DNA of 64,000 nucleotides from Sphingosinicella sp041621755 (GCA_041621755.1 JBFKAE010000002.1:1-64000); one strand, 5' to 3'. Positions 1 through 8,969 are shown, counted from the stretch's first letter. Program-made: numbers and translations. Notes: generated from the sequence alone by a model not told the origin.

Positions 1-1
1 C

Positions 2-1795
2 TCCGCGCGCGAAGCTATTGCCAATCTGAGGCTCAGGCGATTCGAGATCGACTCGTTGATGCTGGTCGCGGCAGCCGGCGCTGCCGCGCTTGGGAAATGG
101 CCGGAGGGCGCTCTTCTTCTGTTTCTGTTCAGCCTTGGCCATGCGCTCGAGCATTACGCAATGGGACGGGCCAAACGGGCCATTGAAGCCCTGGCCGAGC
201 TTGCCCCACGAACAGCGCAGGTCAGGCGCGACGCCGCCGTGCGAGAGGTGCCTGTCGAGGACCTCGTCATCGGCGACACGGTTATCGTGAAGCCGAATGA
301 GCGGCTGCCCGCCGACGGTTTCGTGGTTGTTGGCCGGTCCAGCGTCGATCAGGCGTCCGTCACCGGCGAAAGCGTTCCAGTCGACAAGGAGCCGGTGCCG
401 GACAGAACCCAGGCGGTCGCACAGGCCGACAATCTGCCATCCCAACATCGCGTTTTTGCTGGCACCATCAACGGACCGGGCGCAATGGAAATCTGCGTCA
501 CGCGCCTTTCCGCCGACACCACGCTTGCCAAGGTGGTGCAGATGGTGAGCGAGGCGGAGACGCAGAAATCGCCGACCCAGCGCTTCACGGATCGCCTGGA
601 GAGGGTGTTCGTGCCGTGCGTTCTCGTCTTTGTCATACTCCTGCTCTTTGCCTGGGTCGTCATCGACGAGCCTTTCCGCGACAGCTTCTATCGCGCGATG
701 GCCGTGCTCGTCGCGGCGAGCCCTTGCGCGCTGGCCATTGCGACGCCGAGCGCGGTGCTGTCAGGCATGGCGCGGGCTGCGCGCGGCGGCGTCCTCATCA
801 AGGGCGGTGGGCCGCTCGAGAGCTTCGGGGCGCTCTCAGCGCTCGCATTCGACAAGACCGGGACGCTTACCGAGGGGAGGCCGCGCATCACCGATGTCGT
901 TCCGGTGAATGGCGTGAGGGAAGAGCAGCTCATGGCGGTCGCAGTGGCGGTGGAAAGCCTCAGCGATCATCCGCTGGCCGCCGCCATCGCGCGCGATGGG
1001 CATCAATTTCTTAACGGCGAACCCGTTCCGGCCGCTGCCGAACTCAGGAGCCTTACGGGCCGCGGCGTGCAGGCGTTGCTCGATGGCGAAACCGTCCTCA
1101 TCGGCAAGGCCGAGATGTTCGGAAGCGATGGACTTGCGCCGCTGTCGGGCGAATTGAAGCAAGCCATAGAACGCCTGCGCCTACTGGGGCGGACGACCAT
1201 GGCGGTCCGCATGGGCGAGCGCGACCTGGGCACGATCGGCCTCATGGACACGCCCCGCGGTGCGGCCAAGGCAACGATCGAGCGGCTTAAAGCCCTGGGC
1301 ATCCGCCGGATGATCATGATCTCGGGCGACAATCAGCGAGTGGCCGAAGCCATCGCCGCCGATGTTGGCATCGACGAGGCCTGGGGTGACCTCATGCCCG
1401 AGGACAAGGTGGAGGCGATCAAGCGGCTTCGTGAAGAAATGCCCGTGGCAATGGTGGGCGATGGCGTCAACGACGCGCCCGCCCTGGCAAGCGCGACGGT
1501 CGGGATCGCAATGGGTGCGGCCGGGTCCGATGTCGCGCTCGAGACAGCCGATGTCGCCCTGATGGCAGATAATCTCGCTCATCTGCCCTTTGCCGTGGGT
1601 CTCAGCCGTTCGACGCGCAGCATCATCCGGCAAAATCTGATCGTCAGCCTCGGGGTGGTGGCACTGCTCATCCCCGCCACCATTCTCGGGCTTGGGATCG
1701 GACCAGCGGTTGCTGCTCACGAAGGATCGACACTGATCGTCGTCTTCAACGCGCTTCGCCTTCTGGGTTACCGCGACAACGGGGAGGAGGCGTGA
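2..1795 (+). CDS. P1B-type heavy-metal ATPase (P1B-4 group), 5' end outside window
   Basis: Heavy-metal translocating P-type ATPase that would pump divalent cations out of the cytoplasm across the inner membrane. The open frame runs in from the left edge, so the first membrane helices and any N-terminal metal domain are missing. Visible in order: actuator TGES, membrane motif SPC (SPCALAIATP), phosphorylation site DKTGT, SDHPLA loop, hinge GDGVNDAPAL, and HEGST in the last helices. SPC in helix 4 with HEGS/T in the final helix pair marks the P1B-4 group (CoaT, CzcP, CtpD; Co, Zn, Cd or Fe) rather than CPC copper or zinc pumps. Its stop overlaps the start of the TolC gene by one base, so the two are translationally coupled. 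The family is certain; the metal is inferred. Confidence 0.93.
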   Translation, partial: SAREAIANLRLRRFEIDSLMLVAAAGAAALGKWPEGALLLFLFSLGHALEHYAMGRAKRAIEALAELAPRTAQVRRDAAVREVPVEDLVIGDTVIVKPNERLPADGFVVVGRSSVDQASVTGESVPVDKEPVPDRTQAVAQADNLPSQHRVFAGTINGPGAMEICVTRLSADTTLAKVVQMVSEAETQKSPTQRFTDRLERVFVPCVLVFVILLLFAWVVIDEPFRDSFYRAMAVLVAASPCALAIATPSAVLSGMARAARGGVLIKGGGPLESFGALSALAFDKTGTLTEGRPRITDVVPVNGVREEQLMAVAVAVESLSDHPLAAAIARDGHQFLNGEPVPAAAELRSLTGRGVQALLDGETVLIGKAEMFGSDGLAPLSGELKQAIERLRLLGRTTMAVRMGERDLGTIGLMDTPRGAAKATIERLKALGIRRMIMISGDNQRVAEAIAADVGIDEAWGDLMPEDKVEAIKRLREEMPVAMVGDGVNDAPALASATVGIAMGAAGSDVALETADVALMADNLAHLPFAVGLSRSTRSIIRQNLIVSLGVVALLIPATILGLGIGPAVAAHEGSTLIVVFNALRLLGYRDNGEEA

Positions 1796-3294
1796 TGGCC
1801 GGGAAAGCAGCTCTGAAATTTGCGCTTGCATCACTTCCTCTTCTGTGCACGACAACCGCGCGCGCGGACACCCTTCGCGAAGCGCTCATTGCAGCTTATC
1901 GAACCAACCCGAGCCTCACCGGCGCACGCGCCGGGCTTCGCGCGATCGATGAGGGCGTGCCAATCGCCAAGGCGTCGGCGCGGCCCAACCTGAGCGCAAC
2001 CGCCGAATATCAGGAATTCGTTGTCCGGTCTTCGAACAGCTTCTCGGCTCCGCTACGGGCAACGAGCGCCAATGCCAGATTGTTTTTGCCGCTCTACCAG
2101 GGCGGTCAGGTCAAGAATTCAATCCGTGCCGCCGATGCGCGCGTTGAGGCGGGAAGGGCCAACCTGCGCGCCACCGAAGCTGATGTTTTCACCGCCATCG
2201 TCTCGGTCTACATGGATGTCCTGCGCGACAGCGCTATCGTCGAATTCAACGTCCGCAACGTGGCGGTGCTCGAAACCAATCTTCAGGCCACACGCGACCG
2301 CTTCGAGATAGGTGACCTAACCAGAACCGATGTCGCCCAGTCCGAGGCGCGGCTGTCCGTCGCCCGCGGGCAGTTGGACCAAGCCACAGCCCAACTGGAC
2401 GCGAGTCTTGAAAATTATCTGCGCTTCGTCGGTCTGCCGGCGCGCGCCCTTGAGCCGCCGCCCGCATTGCCCGGCCTTCCCGCAACCTCCGAAGAGGCCG
2501 TCAACATTGCCGTGGAGAGCAACCCTCAGCTTTTGGGGGCCAAAGCGGACGCCAGTGCGGCACGCTACGACGTAAGGGTCGCGGCAGCATCTCGGCTGCC
2601 CCGGCTATCGGCGGTCGCCAGTAGCGGCTACAATAACTATCTCGGCTCGCTGACCAGTTCGCTTCCGGGCTTGACCTTTCGGCAGGCGCAGACGACGGCG
2701 ACGGTCGGCCTGTCCGCCACCATCCCGCTGTATCAGGGCGGTCTGCCCGCGGCGGAGGTGCGGCGCGCGAATGCGCTGTCAGGCCAGGCGCTCGAGCAGA
2801 TCATTTTCGTCGAGCGCCGTGTCGTTGCGGAAACCCGTGCGGCCTTTTCGCGCTATCGGGCAACCCTTGCGGTCATTGAAGCCTCGAAATCGGCGGTTTC
2901 CGCCAACGAGCTCGCGCTCGAGGGGGTCCGCGCCGAAAACTCAGTTGGAACGCGCAATGTACTCGACGTGCTGAACGCCGAGCAGGAGCTTCTCAACAGT
3001 CGCGTCCAGCTCGTTACCGCTGAACGTGACGCCTATGTCGCCGGCTTCACACTGCTCGCCGCCATGGGACGCGCCGAGGCGCGCGATCTCAATCTCTTCG
3101 GCGGAACGCTGTTCGAGCCGGGCTTCAGCAGGCCGAGGTCTCTTGATCCGGCCACCCGCCCTTCCAGTTCCCCGGCGGAAGTTCCTGTGATCGAACGGGA
3201 CTCCGCCAATCTGGCACCCGAAAGCAATGCTCCAAGCGAAGGTCGGACACGCGAGGATACGCGAAGCTTGGACACCCAGGACCGCGTGCCGTGA
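1795..3294 (+). CDS. TolC-family outer-membrane efflux protein
   Basis: Outer-membrane channel of the TolC type used by type I secretion and efflux systems. The 499-residue product starts with a typical signal peptide (MAGKAALKFALASLPLL, cleavage near TARA) and opens with the TolC motif TLREALIAAYRTNPSL. Two homologous halves follow, each with a YQGG motif at the beta-barrel strands (LYQGGQV, LYQGGLP). The last ~60 residues are a Pro/Ser-rich tail typical of alphaproteobacterial TolC. The ATG overlaps the ATPase stop by one base (TGATG); a GTG one codon upstream is less likely. No periplasmic adaptor or inner-membrane secretion partner is seen nearby, so its functional partner is unclear. Confidence 0.9.
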   Translation: MAGKAALKFALASLPLLCTTTARADTLREALIAAYRTNPSLTGARAGLRAIDEGVPIAKASARPNLSATAEYQEFVVRSSNSFSAPLRATSANARLFLPLYQGGQVKNSIRAADARVEAGRANLRATEADVFTAIVSVYMDVLRDSAIVEFNVRNVAVLETNLQATRDRFEIGDLTRTDVAQSEARLSVARGQLDQATAQLDASLENYLRFVGLPARALEPPPALPGLPATSEEAVNIAVESNPQLLGAKADASAARYDVRVAAASRLPRLSAVASSGYNNYLGSLTSSLPGLTFRQAQTTATVGLSATIPLYQGGLPAAEVRRANALSGQALEQIIFVERRVVAETRAAFSRYRATLAVIEASKSAVSANELALEGVRAENSVGTRNVLDVLNAEQELLNSRVQLVTAERDAYVAGFTLLAAMGRAEARDLNLFGGTLFEPGFSRPRSLDPATRPSSSPAEVPVIERDSANLAPESNAPSEGRTREDTRSLDTQDRVP

Positions 3295-3412
3295 TGTGGA
3301 TAGGACAATCGAAACGCGAAGAACTCGGTTCGTCCCGAAAACGGGCATGGCGTTTTGAACGAGCCAAGTCACCACTGAATGTCAGTGAAACGAACCAGAG
3401 TGGAGAGCGACA

Positions 3413-3712
3413 ATGAATTCCCAACCGTCTTCACAGCAAGGTATGCTTTGCCCTGTTTGCCGCATTTCCCTTTCGATGTCCGAGCGACAAGGCGTCGAGA
3501 TCGACTTCTGCCCTCAATGCCGCGGCGTTTGGCTCGATCGCGGCGAACTCGACAAGATTATTGCGCGATCGGAATGGATAGTGGCTCCACGTACCGGTCG
3601 CGCCACTTTGCCACAGGCTGACACCTCGGAACGTGAATCCCGTGCGCATGACCGGTCCGGCCATCACGGACACAGGCGCCGGCGTGGCTTTCTCGCCGAT
3701 TTGTTCGATTGA
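3413..3712 (+). CDS. Small zf-TFIIB-domain zinc-ribbon protein
   Basis: A 99-residue protein with a bacterial zf-TFIIB zinc ribbon. Two CxxC pairs are visible (CPVC near residue 12 and CPQC near residue 35), and the second runs into the family signature RGVWLDRGELDK. The C-terminal third is basic and His/Arg rich. The family is small and cytosolic, and its function is not established. A GGAG ribosome site lies a few bases before the ATG. It overlaps the reading frame of the next gene's upstream region and is probably cotranscribed with it. Confidence 0.85.
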   Translation: MNSQPSSQQGMLCPVCRISLSMSERQGVEIDFCPQCRGVWLDRGELDKIIARSEWIVAPRTGRATLPQADTSERESRAHDRSGHHGHRRRRGFLADLFD

Positions 3713-3732
3713 TCCGGTTTGTGGAGGCGCGC

Positions 3733-4218
3733 ATGATCGAAGAAAACAACGAGACGATCTTGTATGCGTCACCGGCAAAGGTCTGGCCGGTCCTGTGCAG
3801 GTTTGACGACTATAAATATTGGCATCCCTATACCCGGCCCACTGGTCTGCCGGTTCCGAAGAGTGTCGTCCAATGTTCCTTCAGGATCGATCCGCGCAAG
3901 GACCGATTCTGGACCATGAATGCAGTAGTGGCCGAGTGCGACGAAAGCACTCGGCTCGTATTCCAGCTTCGTCTTGGCTGGCTGATGACGCTCGAGGAGC
4001 GCTTCTCGATGGGCCATGATCCGGTCGGCTCGAAATTGGTTCATAGCTACCGATGCACCGGGCTCCTCTCTCTTCTGCCGCTCAGGGGGCTGCGGCGAAA
4101 CTTCCAGGGAATGCTGAAGGCAACGGATCGTCTCTTGCAAAGACGGCTGACGCGTGTGCTGTCGAAGCCAAAATCCAGCAGGCCCCAGGTTCGCAAGGGC
4201 TTTCGCCCTGATCGATAG
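3733..4218 (+). CDS. SRPBCC-family protein (polyketide cyclase/dehydrase-like)
   Basis: A 161-residue protein of the SRPBCC (START-like) fold, which forms a hydrophobic ligand pocket. The N-terminal stretch ETILYASPAKVWPVLCRFDD is the usual first strand and helix of this fold, followed by alternating strands and a long C-terminal helix. No catalytic residues can be assigned. The chosen ATG has a well placed GGAGG; an in-frame ATG 24 bases upstream lacks one. It follows the zinc-ribbon gene closely, suggesting one transcript. The function is unknown. Confidence 0.78.
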   Translation: MIEENNETILYASPAKVWPVLCRFDDYKYWHPYTRPTGLPVPKSVVQCSFRIDPRKDRFWTMNAVVAECDESTRLVFQLRLGWLMTLEERFSMGHDPVGSKLVHSYRCTGLLSLLPLRGLRRNFQGMLKATDRLLQRRLTRVLSKPKSSRPQVRKGFRPDR

Positions 4219-4456
4219 GAAGGATATGAGCACAGGCCAATCTGCACTGGTTGAAGGGAATGTGTGCCGAGAGATCGGCAATTCCGCCCCTGCAACCTTT
4301 TTTTGGTCCTCGGGAAGAGGTGGAAAGGCTCCGCAAGACGAGACCACTCCGCCTGCGCAGGACCACGCCGTGGGCACGCCTACCGCCCCCGCGTGCCCAC
4401 GGCGACACCATTGTTGCATATTCGCACAAATAATCGTCGGGAGAGTGAGTTGCACT

Positions 4457-4840
4457 ATGACCCAGGGACTTAAAGCGCGTAAATTTGACGCGTATAGCGC
4501 CGGAGCGCGGATCGTCCTTCCTATTCTGGTCGCCGGCTTGGTGGCTGCGTGCTCCGGCGCAGGAACCGATGATCAGCGCGGCTCGGACAACGGCTCGATA
4601 CCGCCCATCGTAGAAAGCCATTCCTATCGCTGTGGGGACGGGCAGGTGCTATACATCGACATCCTTCAAGACGGCTTGTCGATGATGGTGCGCCGATCGC
4701 CGGATGGTCCATCACTGCGTTTGTCAGCCGCGGCACAGGGTCGAATTTTTCTGGGAGAGCGGATGAACATCACGCTCTCGGGAAAGGATCTGACGCTTGA
4801 AGAAACCGACCGCGAGCCGATCCTGTGCAAGCGCGGCTGA
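4457..4840 (+). CDS. MliC-like lipoprotein (C-type lysozyme inhibitor domain)
   Basis: A 127-residue predicted lipoprotein. Residues ~20-36 form a hydrophobic signal ending in a lipobox at AAC, so the mature protein would be lipid anchored in the envelope. The C-terminal half fits the MliC/YkfE-like fold: a YRCGDGQ strand near residue 62 and a final Cys-containing CKRG strand, which in the family pair as a disulphide. MliC proteins inhibit host or phage-type C lysozymes. The ATG at this position is preferred because the signal peptide begins there, although the frame stays open upstream. Function is assigned by domain shape only. Confidence 0.72.
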   Translation: MTQGLKARKFDAYSAGARIVLPILVAGLVAACSGAGTDDQRGSDNGSIPPIVESHSYRCGDGQVLYIDILQDGLSMMVRRSPDGPSLRLSAAAQGRIFLGERMNITLSGKDLTLEETDREPILCKRG

Positions 4841-4920
4841 AAACCTCCACGCCGTTGGAAGCACACGGGCGCGACGCAGGTTCCGGGAGACGCCTCCACA
4901 TCCGCGGAAGGTGTAAAACC

Positions 4921-5340
4921 ATGAGCACGATCCATTTGCCGGGAAACCGCGCGCTCTCTTTGGCCTGCGTTCTATTTCTCTCCGCCTGCAGCTACGGTCC
5001 GCGATTGGGAACCACCGTCATTACACTCCCCGGCAGGCAACTGGCCATTTACGGCGTCAAGACCTACGCACATGAAAAAGGTCTACTCGTAACCGGAAGG
5101 GTCAGGCGGCAGGCACCACTCTTTCGTCCCATCTGGGGCCATCTTCACGTCCAGGGCCTGTTTGAGGATCGCCGCCCGCCGGTGAGCGTCGATACACGAT
5201 GGGGGACGCTTTCACCGCGTGGCAGCAAGTCGGCGACCTTTACCGCGCTCCTCCGCACACCAACGCCGCTCGAGATCAAGTCAGTCAGGGTTGAGTATCG
5301 TGCCGCGCCGGACCGACAAAAACCTGTCCGGCTCGATTGA
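4921..5340 (+). CDS. Hypothetical lipoprotein
   Basis: A 139-residue protein of unknown function. It begins with a short basic stretch and hydrophobic segment ending in a lipobox (FLSAC at about residue 23), so it is probably an outer- or inner-membrane lipoprotein. The rest is beta-rich (ITLPGRQLAIYGVKTY, VRVEYRA) without a recognised domain; the pattern resembles a small FxLYD-like immunoglobulin sandwich, but this is only a guess. It lies about 80 bases after the MliC-like gene in the same orientation and probably belongs to the same small envelope cluster. Confidence 0.7.
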   Translation: MSTIHLPGNRALSLACVLFLSACSYGPRLGTTVITLPGRQLAIYGVKTYAHEKGLLVTGRVRRQAPLFRPIWGHLHVQGLFEDRRPPVSVDTRWGTLSPRGSKSATFTALLRTPTPLEIKSVRVEYRAAPDRQKPVRLD

Positions 5341-5472
5341 GATGTGCGGGGTGTAAGATTGCGAGGCCTCAGATGGCGAGGATCCGAGTACCGGCTTGTT
5401 AGTTCATTTCGCTAGAGCGTTTCAGAACGAGGAATTATTAGAATCAAAACGCCTTTCGTATGGAGATGGTCC

Positions 5473-6276
5473 GTGAGTTTTCGGGATATAGTTATAGACG
5501 CGTGCCCCAAGAATAACATTGAGCAGACGCTTGAACTGGCGCGTGCGTTTGCCGTCGCGTTTGATGCAAAGTTGTTCGTCGCTGCCTATGCTTGGCCAAA
5601 GGCGCGTTTCACGGATGCCCTTTCAGGGAATAACCTATCTGTTCAGATGAACGCGCAGAAGATGCAGGAATCCCTGGATTCTTCGAGAACAGCGTTCACA
5701 AAAGTGTTCCTGGACACATCGATTGACGTGGAATGGTGTGAGGGGATCCGTGACCCGGCCAGCGCCCTGCAAGAGCACCTTTTGGCCGCCGATCTTCTGA
5801 TTACCAGCGTATCTGAGGACAATGGCTGTGTTATGGCTGAACCAGCCGAGCTTGCGCTGAATTCGGGGACACCCGTGCTACGGACAGGCGGGGCCTTAAC
5901 GACATGCCATTTTTCCAATGTTCTTGTGGCGTGGAAAGATTGCCCGCAGGCGCGGCGCGCCTTGCACGATGCATTGCCGATCCTGGAGCGCGCGGACAAG
6001 GTGACCGTCGTCGGTGTGGGAGACGAAATAAACGGCCCGCGCCTTGAATCGGTTGCCGCGCATCTAAGTCGACATAACGTTTCAGCTGGCCATCTCCACC
6101 TTTCGCGTTCCGAATATGGTGTGGGCGCGGATCTGATTTGCCACGCACATCGGGAGACAGCAGATCTGATCGTCGCAGGTGCCTACAGTCGCGGACCGAT
6201 CGCCGAGCGCGTTTGGGGTGGTGTCACCAGAGAGTTGCTCAGGACTGGAGGCCTGTCCTGGTTTATGGCTCATTAG
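5473..6276 (+). CDS. Universal stress protein UspA family (tandem domain)
   Basis: A 267-residue cytosolic universal stress protein with two Usp-like halves. The N-terminal half starts FRDIVIDACP and carries the alpha/beta pattern. The second half begins at about residue 150 (SNVLVAWKD) and ends with the family signature DLIVAGAYSRGPIAERVWGGVTRELL, where the G-rich loop and small-residue turn correspond to the nucleotide-binding GxxGxxxxx segment. A GTG start is chosen because GGAG lies about 7 bases before it and the Usp fold starts right there. These proteins support stress survival; no specific target is visible. Confidence 0.88.
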   Translation: MSFRDIVIDACPKNNIEQTLELARAFAVAFDAKLFVAAYAWPKARFTDALSGNNLSVQMNAQKMQESLDSSRTAFTKVFLDTSIDVEWCEGIRDPASALQEHLLAADLLITSVSEDNGCVMAEPAELALNSGTPVLRTGGALTTCHFSNVLVAWKDCPQARRALHDALPILERADKVTVVGVGDEINGPRLESVAAHLSRHNVSAGHLHLSRSEYGVGADLICHAHRETADLIVAGAYSRGPIAERVWGGVTRELLRTGGLSWFMAH

Positions 6277-6629
6277 ATGCCGTATCTGCCTGCTCCAGCG
6301 AATGCCGAGGATCAAATACATGACATGTCAGAAGCTCTTGAACCACTTGCAAACTTGCCGTGGTTGGCATTCTTTCGCAGGTCCGACTTACAGAACCTAT
6401 CGCAGGTGTCCGGCTGGGACGGAAGGCATGCCCGCCTTTCGGAAAGTCGGCCCGCATTGCGTGGCGCCGAATGCTCTGCCACCTGAAGGTCTCACCTGAA
6501 CTCCGCTTTCAGCGAACCTGTAAGATTTCATCCGCTGGCGCGTCTTAGTCCGCTGAATGGACAACGATCAGTATTTCTGCAGGGCACAACGCTAGACGCA
6601 TGCCATTGCACCAACATTAGGGGGATATC
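6277..6629 (+). other. Intergenic stretch, no gene seen
   Basis: About 350 bases between the stress-protein and methyltransferase genes. Only short overlapping frames occur, without ribosome sites or recognisable domains. An AGGGGG ribosome site for the next gene lies at its right end. Nothing else is supported. Confidence 0.5.
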
Positions 6630-7277
6630 ATGGGAACATTCGGGTGGGGCCTCGCGGCGATAATGATCGTAGTGGTATCCTGGATATTCTACCGATATTT
6701 TGCACCGCAGGCTTGGCGGGAATGGGCGGGTGCGGGTCTGGTCCAGGCCTTTATCATCGCACTTTATGCAGAAATGTATGGTTTCCCGTTGACAATCTAC
6801 TTGCTGGTGCGTTCGTTTGGCCTCGACAGGGAATATGTCAGCGCAAGCCTTTGGTCGACACTTGCCAGTGTCGGCGAAACGGGCATGTTGATTTCGATGA
6901 TTCTGGGCTACGGCCTCGCATTTATCGGCATAGGTATCTTCATCCAGGGCTGGCGAGAGGTCCATCGCGCTCGTCAAGAGGACCAACTCGTGACGGACGG
7001 GCTGTACAGGTTCGTCAGGCATCCGCAGTATTTGGGCTTGTTCCTGGCGCTCTTTGGCGAAGGGGTCGTTCACTGGCCGACGCTCTTCTCGGTTGGCCTG
7101 TTCCCTTTGATTGTGATCGCCTATTTCCTTCTTGCGCGCAGCGAGGAACGTCGCATGGTAACCCTGTTCGGAAACGCCTACCGAACCTACCAGTCCCGGG
7201 TACCGATGTTCATTCCCCGTTGGGGAAAGTGGAGAAACCTGGTGGATGAGGCACAGGGATCCGAGAAAAAACAATAA
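6630..7277 (+). CDS. Membrane methyltransferase of the isoprenylcysteine carboxyl methyltransferase/PEMT type
   Basis: A 215-residue polytopic inner-membrane protein with about five hydrophobic segments. The C-terminal part carries the ICMT/PEMT signature: GLYRFVRHPQYLGL, followed about 50 residues later by RSEERRMVTLFGNAYRTYQSRVP, where the Glu pair and Tyr complete the S-adenosylmethionine pocket. In bacteria such proteins methylate lipids or small molecules; the substrate is unknown. The ATG has an AGGGGG ribosome site at ideal spacing. It stands alone between two stretches without genes. Confidence 0.85.
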   Translation: MGTFGWGLAAIMIVVVSWIFYRYFAPQAWREWAGAGLVQAFIIALYAEMYGFPLTIYLLVRSFGLDREYVSASLWSTLASVGETGMLISMILGYGLAFIGIGIFIQGWREVHRARQEDQLVTDGLYRFVRHPQYLGLFLALFGEGVVHWPTLFSVGLFPLIVIAYFLLARSEERRMVTLFGNAYRTYQSRVPMFIPRWGKWRNLVDEAQGSEKKQ

Positions 7278-7726
7278 GTGTCTGATCCCAAGACTCTTAC
7301 ATTTCGTGTTTCTCCGCCCCAAGTTTGGATAAATGGCCTGCTGCTGGACAGCGCGCGCGCCTTCGGCAGCTGGAATATCGCCGCTCTCCGACCCATTGCC
7401 ATAGATGTCGCAGATCGGTGTTCCGCCTTTGGATGCTCCGACCGGTCTCGCCCTGGCTACCGGTCCATAGTCTGAAGTAAAGGTCGCTTTGAAAGTGAAC
7501 GTCAGACACTGGGGTACGAAAGTGCCCCTTGAACGCCATCCAGTCGCAGACAACCCCCCAGATCGGTACGAAGTCCTTTCCGCAGGGGCGTGAACTCAAT
7601 GCGCTCGGCAAAGTCAAGCGGAAACGCGAACAGGCATGCAAGGGACAATAGTTTCAGGGTTGCTGAAGTCCACACGACGAGAGCGTAGCGCCTTTCAGAG
7701 CCATCGCCTTCTGATTATTGAGGACT
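7278..7726 (+). other. Intergenic stretch, no gene supported
   Basis: About 450 bases between the convergent methyltransferase and merR genes. Long open frames on the minus strand here are compositional and show no domain, ribosome site or consistent codon use. It may contain decayed transposon sequence, but no recognisable remnant was found. Confidence 0.45.
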
Positions 7727-8143
7727 TCACTCGATAGGCATTTCTGCGCCAGCGATCGCTTCGATCACCTGGCAATCTCCAACGCAGCCCCCCTCACAGG
7801 AAACGACGATCTTCGCCAGCACATCGCGCAATGTTTCGAGGCGCGCAATACGCGCTTCAATGTCGAGAAGATGCTTTTCTGCAATAACTGTAGCTTCGGC
7901 ACAATCGCGCTCAGGCTCATCGGCAAGGGCAAGCAGGGAGCGTATCTCATCGATAGAGAAGCCAAGCCCGCGTCCGTGCCGGATGAACGCGAGACGACGA
8001 ACGTCAGCCGTGACATAGGTCCGCCGCCCCGATGCAGTGCGGTTGGGAAGCGGGAGGAGGCCAATTTCCTCGTAAAACCGAATGGTATTTACCTTGGTGC
8101 CAGTCTGCCGCGCCAGGTCGCCAATCGCCAGCCGCTTCGTCAT
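7727..8143 (-). CDS. MerR-family metal-responsive regulator
   Basis: A 138-residue transcription factor. The N-terminal winged helix is typical (LAIGDLARQTGTKVNTIRFYEEIGLL), followed by the dimerisation helix. Cysteines at 81, 116, 120 and 124 form the metal site. The 35-residue gap between C81 and C116 equals that between C82 and C117 of mercury MerR and matches the corresponding pair in PbrR, which suggests a soft metal such as Pb, Cd or Hg. It is divergent from the CDF transporter and FTR1 permease genes and would activate their promoter by untwisting the 19-bp spacer. The exact metal is not determined by the sequence. Confidence 0.92.
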   Translation of the reverse strand: MTKRLAIGDLARQTGTKVNTIRFYEEIGLLPLPNRTASGRRTYVTADVRRLAFIRHGRGLGFSIDEIRSLLALADEPERDCAEATVIAEKHLLDIEARIARLETLRDVLAKIVVSCEGGCVGDCQVIEAIAGAEMPIE

Positions 8144-8154
8144 AAGACTTGATC

Positions 8155-8169
8155 CTCCAGTCGCTGGAG
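8155..8169. promoter_or_regulatory. Perfect CTCCAG-TCG-CTGGAG palindrome next to merR start
   Basis: A 15-bp perfect inverted repeat lies 11 bases upstream of the merR start codon. It shares the CTGGAG half-site with the second operator at 8277-8291, so it is probably a MerR-protein binding site that controls merR itself. A TTGATC hexamer precedes it on the plus strand, but no good -10 box follows at 19 bp. Confidence 0.6.
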
Positions 8170-8270
8170 AACTTACGGACTTTCATGCTTTAATCCAACC
8201 GTGTTGCGCCGGGGATGACCGAGTTGATGTGCCGGAAAAAACGCATATCGCGAACGATTCGCAAAAATGC

Positions 8271-8301
8271 TTGCTTCTACAGTAGCTGGAGCTTGTAGAA
8301 G
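8271..8301 (+). promoter_or_regulatory. MerR-type promoter with 19-bp spacer for the metal transporter
   Basis: A -35 box TTGCTT (8271-8276) and -10 box TAGAAG (8296-8301) are separated by exactly 19 bases, the overlong spacer diagnostic of MerR-activated promoters. The spacer holds the dyad CTACAG-TAG-CTGGAG, related to the perfect palindrome next to merR, and a wider CTTCTACA/TGTAGAAG repeat spans it. Transcription would start at about 8307-8308, at the transporter ATG itself. Confidence 0.8.
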
Positions 8302-8307
8302 GCGGCC

Positions 8308-8952
8308 ATGGTGGATTCGAATCAATCAGGCGGCTGCGGCTGCACCGGAGACAGCAATCGCGCTGAACACGATCCAGCGTATCGGCGAGCGTTGTGGATC
8401 GTCTTGCTGCTCAATCTGGGCTTCGGCGCATGCGAGATCGTCGGCGGGTTCATTGCCGACAGTCAGGCGCTCAAGGCCGATGCGCTCGACTTCATCGGGG
8501 ACGGGACAATCACGTTTGTCGGACTGATTGCACTCGGCTGGGCTGCGGCGGCGCGCGCGCGCATCGCGCTCGTGCAGGGAATATTCCTTATGACCCTCGG
8601 TCTTGGCGTGATCGGGGTCGCATTCTGGCGCGCACTGACCGCCGTTGCTCCCGATGCCGATCTGATGGGGGGCATCGGTATTATCGCGCTTGTCATCAAT
8701 GTCGCATCGGCATTCGTCCTTTCACGCTTCCGTGAAGGTGATGCGAATGTCCGTGCGGTCTGGCTGTTCAGCCGTAACGACGCCCTCGCCAATGTTGCCG
8801 TGATCGCGGCTGCCGGCCTGGTCGCCTTGACCAACAGCGCCTGGCCCGACCTGACGGTCGCCGCCGTGATTGCGGCGCTCTTCCTTCATTCCGCCTTCGA
8901 GATTCTCCGCAGTGCGCGTGCCGAGCTGCATCAACTGGCTCTGGCGTCCTGA
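8308..8952 (+). CDS. CDF-family metal transporter, short form lacking the C-terminal domain
   Basis: A 214-residue inner-membrane cation transporter of the cation diffusion facilitator family. A Cys/Gly-rich leader (GGCGCTG) is followed by about six membrane helices. The metal-site segments are KADALDFIGDG in helix 2 and SRNDALANVAV in helix 5, matching the HxxxD/DxxxD pairs of CDF proteins with Asp in place of His. The protein stops after helix 6, so the usual cytoplasmic dimerisation domain is absent. The start codon lies at the predicted transcription start of the MerR promoter, implying a leaderless mRNA. It is cotranscribed with the FTR1 permease 17 bases downstream. Confidence 0.88.
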   Translation: MVDSNQSGGCGCTGDSNRAEHDPAYRRALWIVLLLNLGFGACEIVGGFIADSQALKADALDFIGDGTITFVGLIALGWAAAARARIALVQGIFLMTLGLGVIGVAFWRALTAVAPDADLMGGIGIIALVINVASAFVLSRFREGDANVRAVWLFSRNDALANVAVIAAAGLVALTNSAWPDLTVAAVIAALFLHSAFEILRSARAELHQLALAS

Positions 8953-8969
8953 CCTTCGGAGTTTCACGC

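Noticed and set aside
4226..4456. In-frame upstream extension of the MliC-like lipoprotein, thought to be the start of a phospholipase D-type gene
   Set aside because: A short similarity in the first residues only, no catalytic motif; the signal peptide of the lipoprotein begins at 4457.
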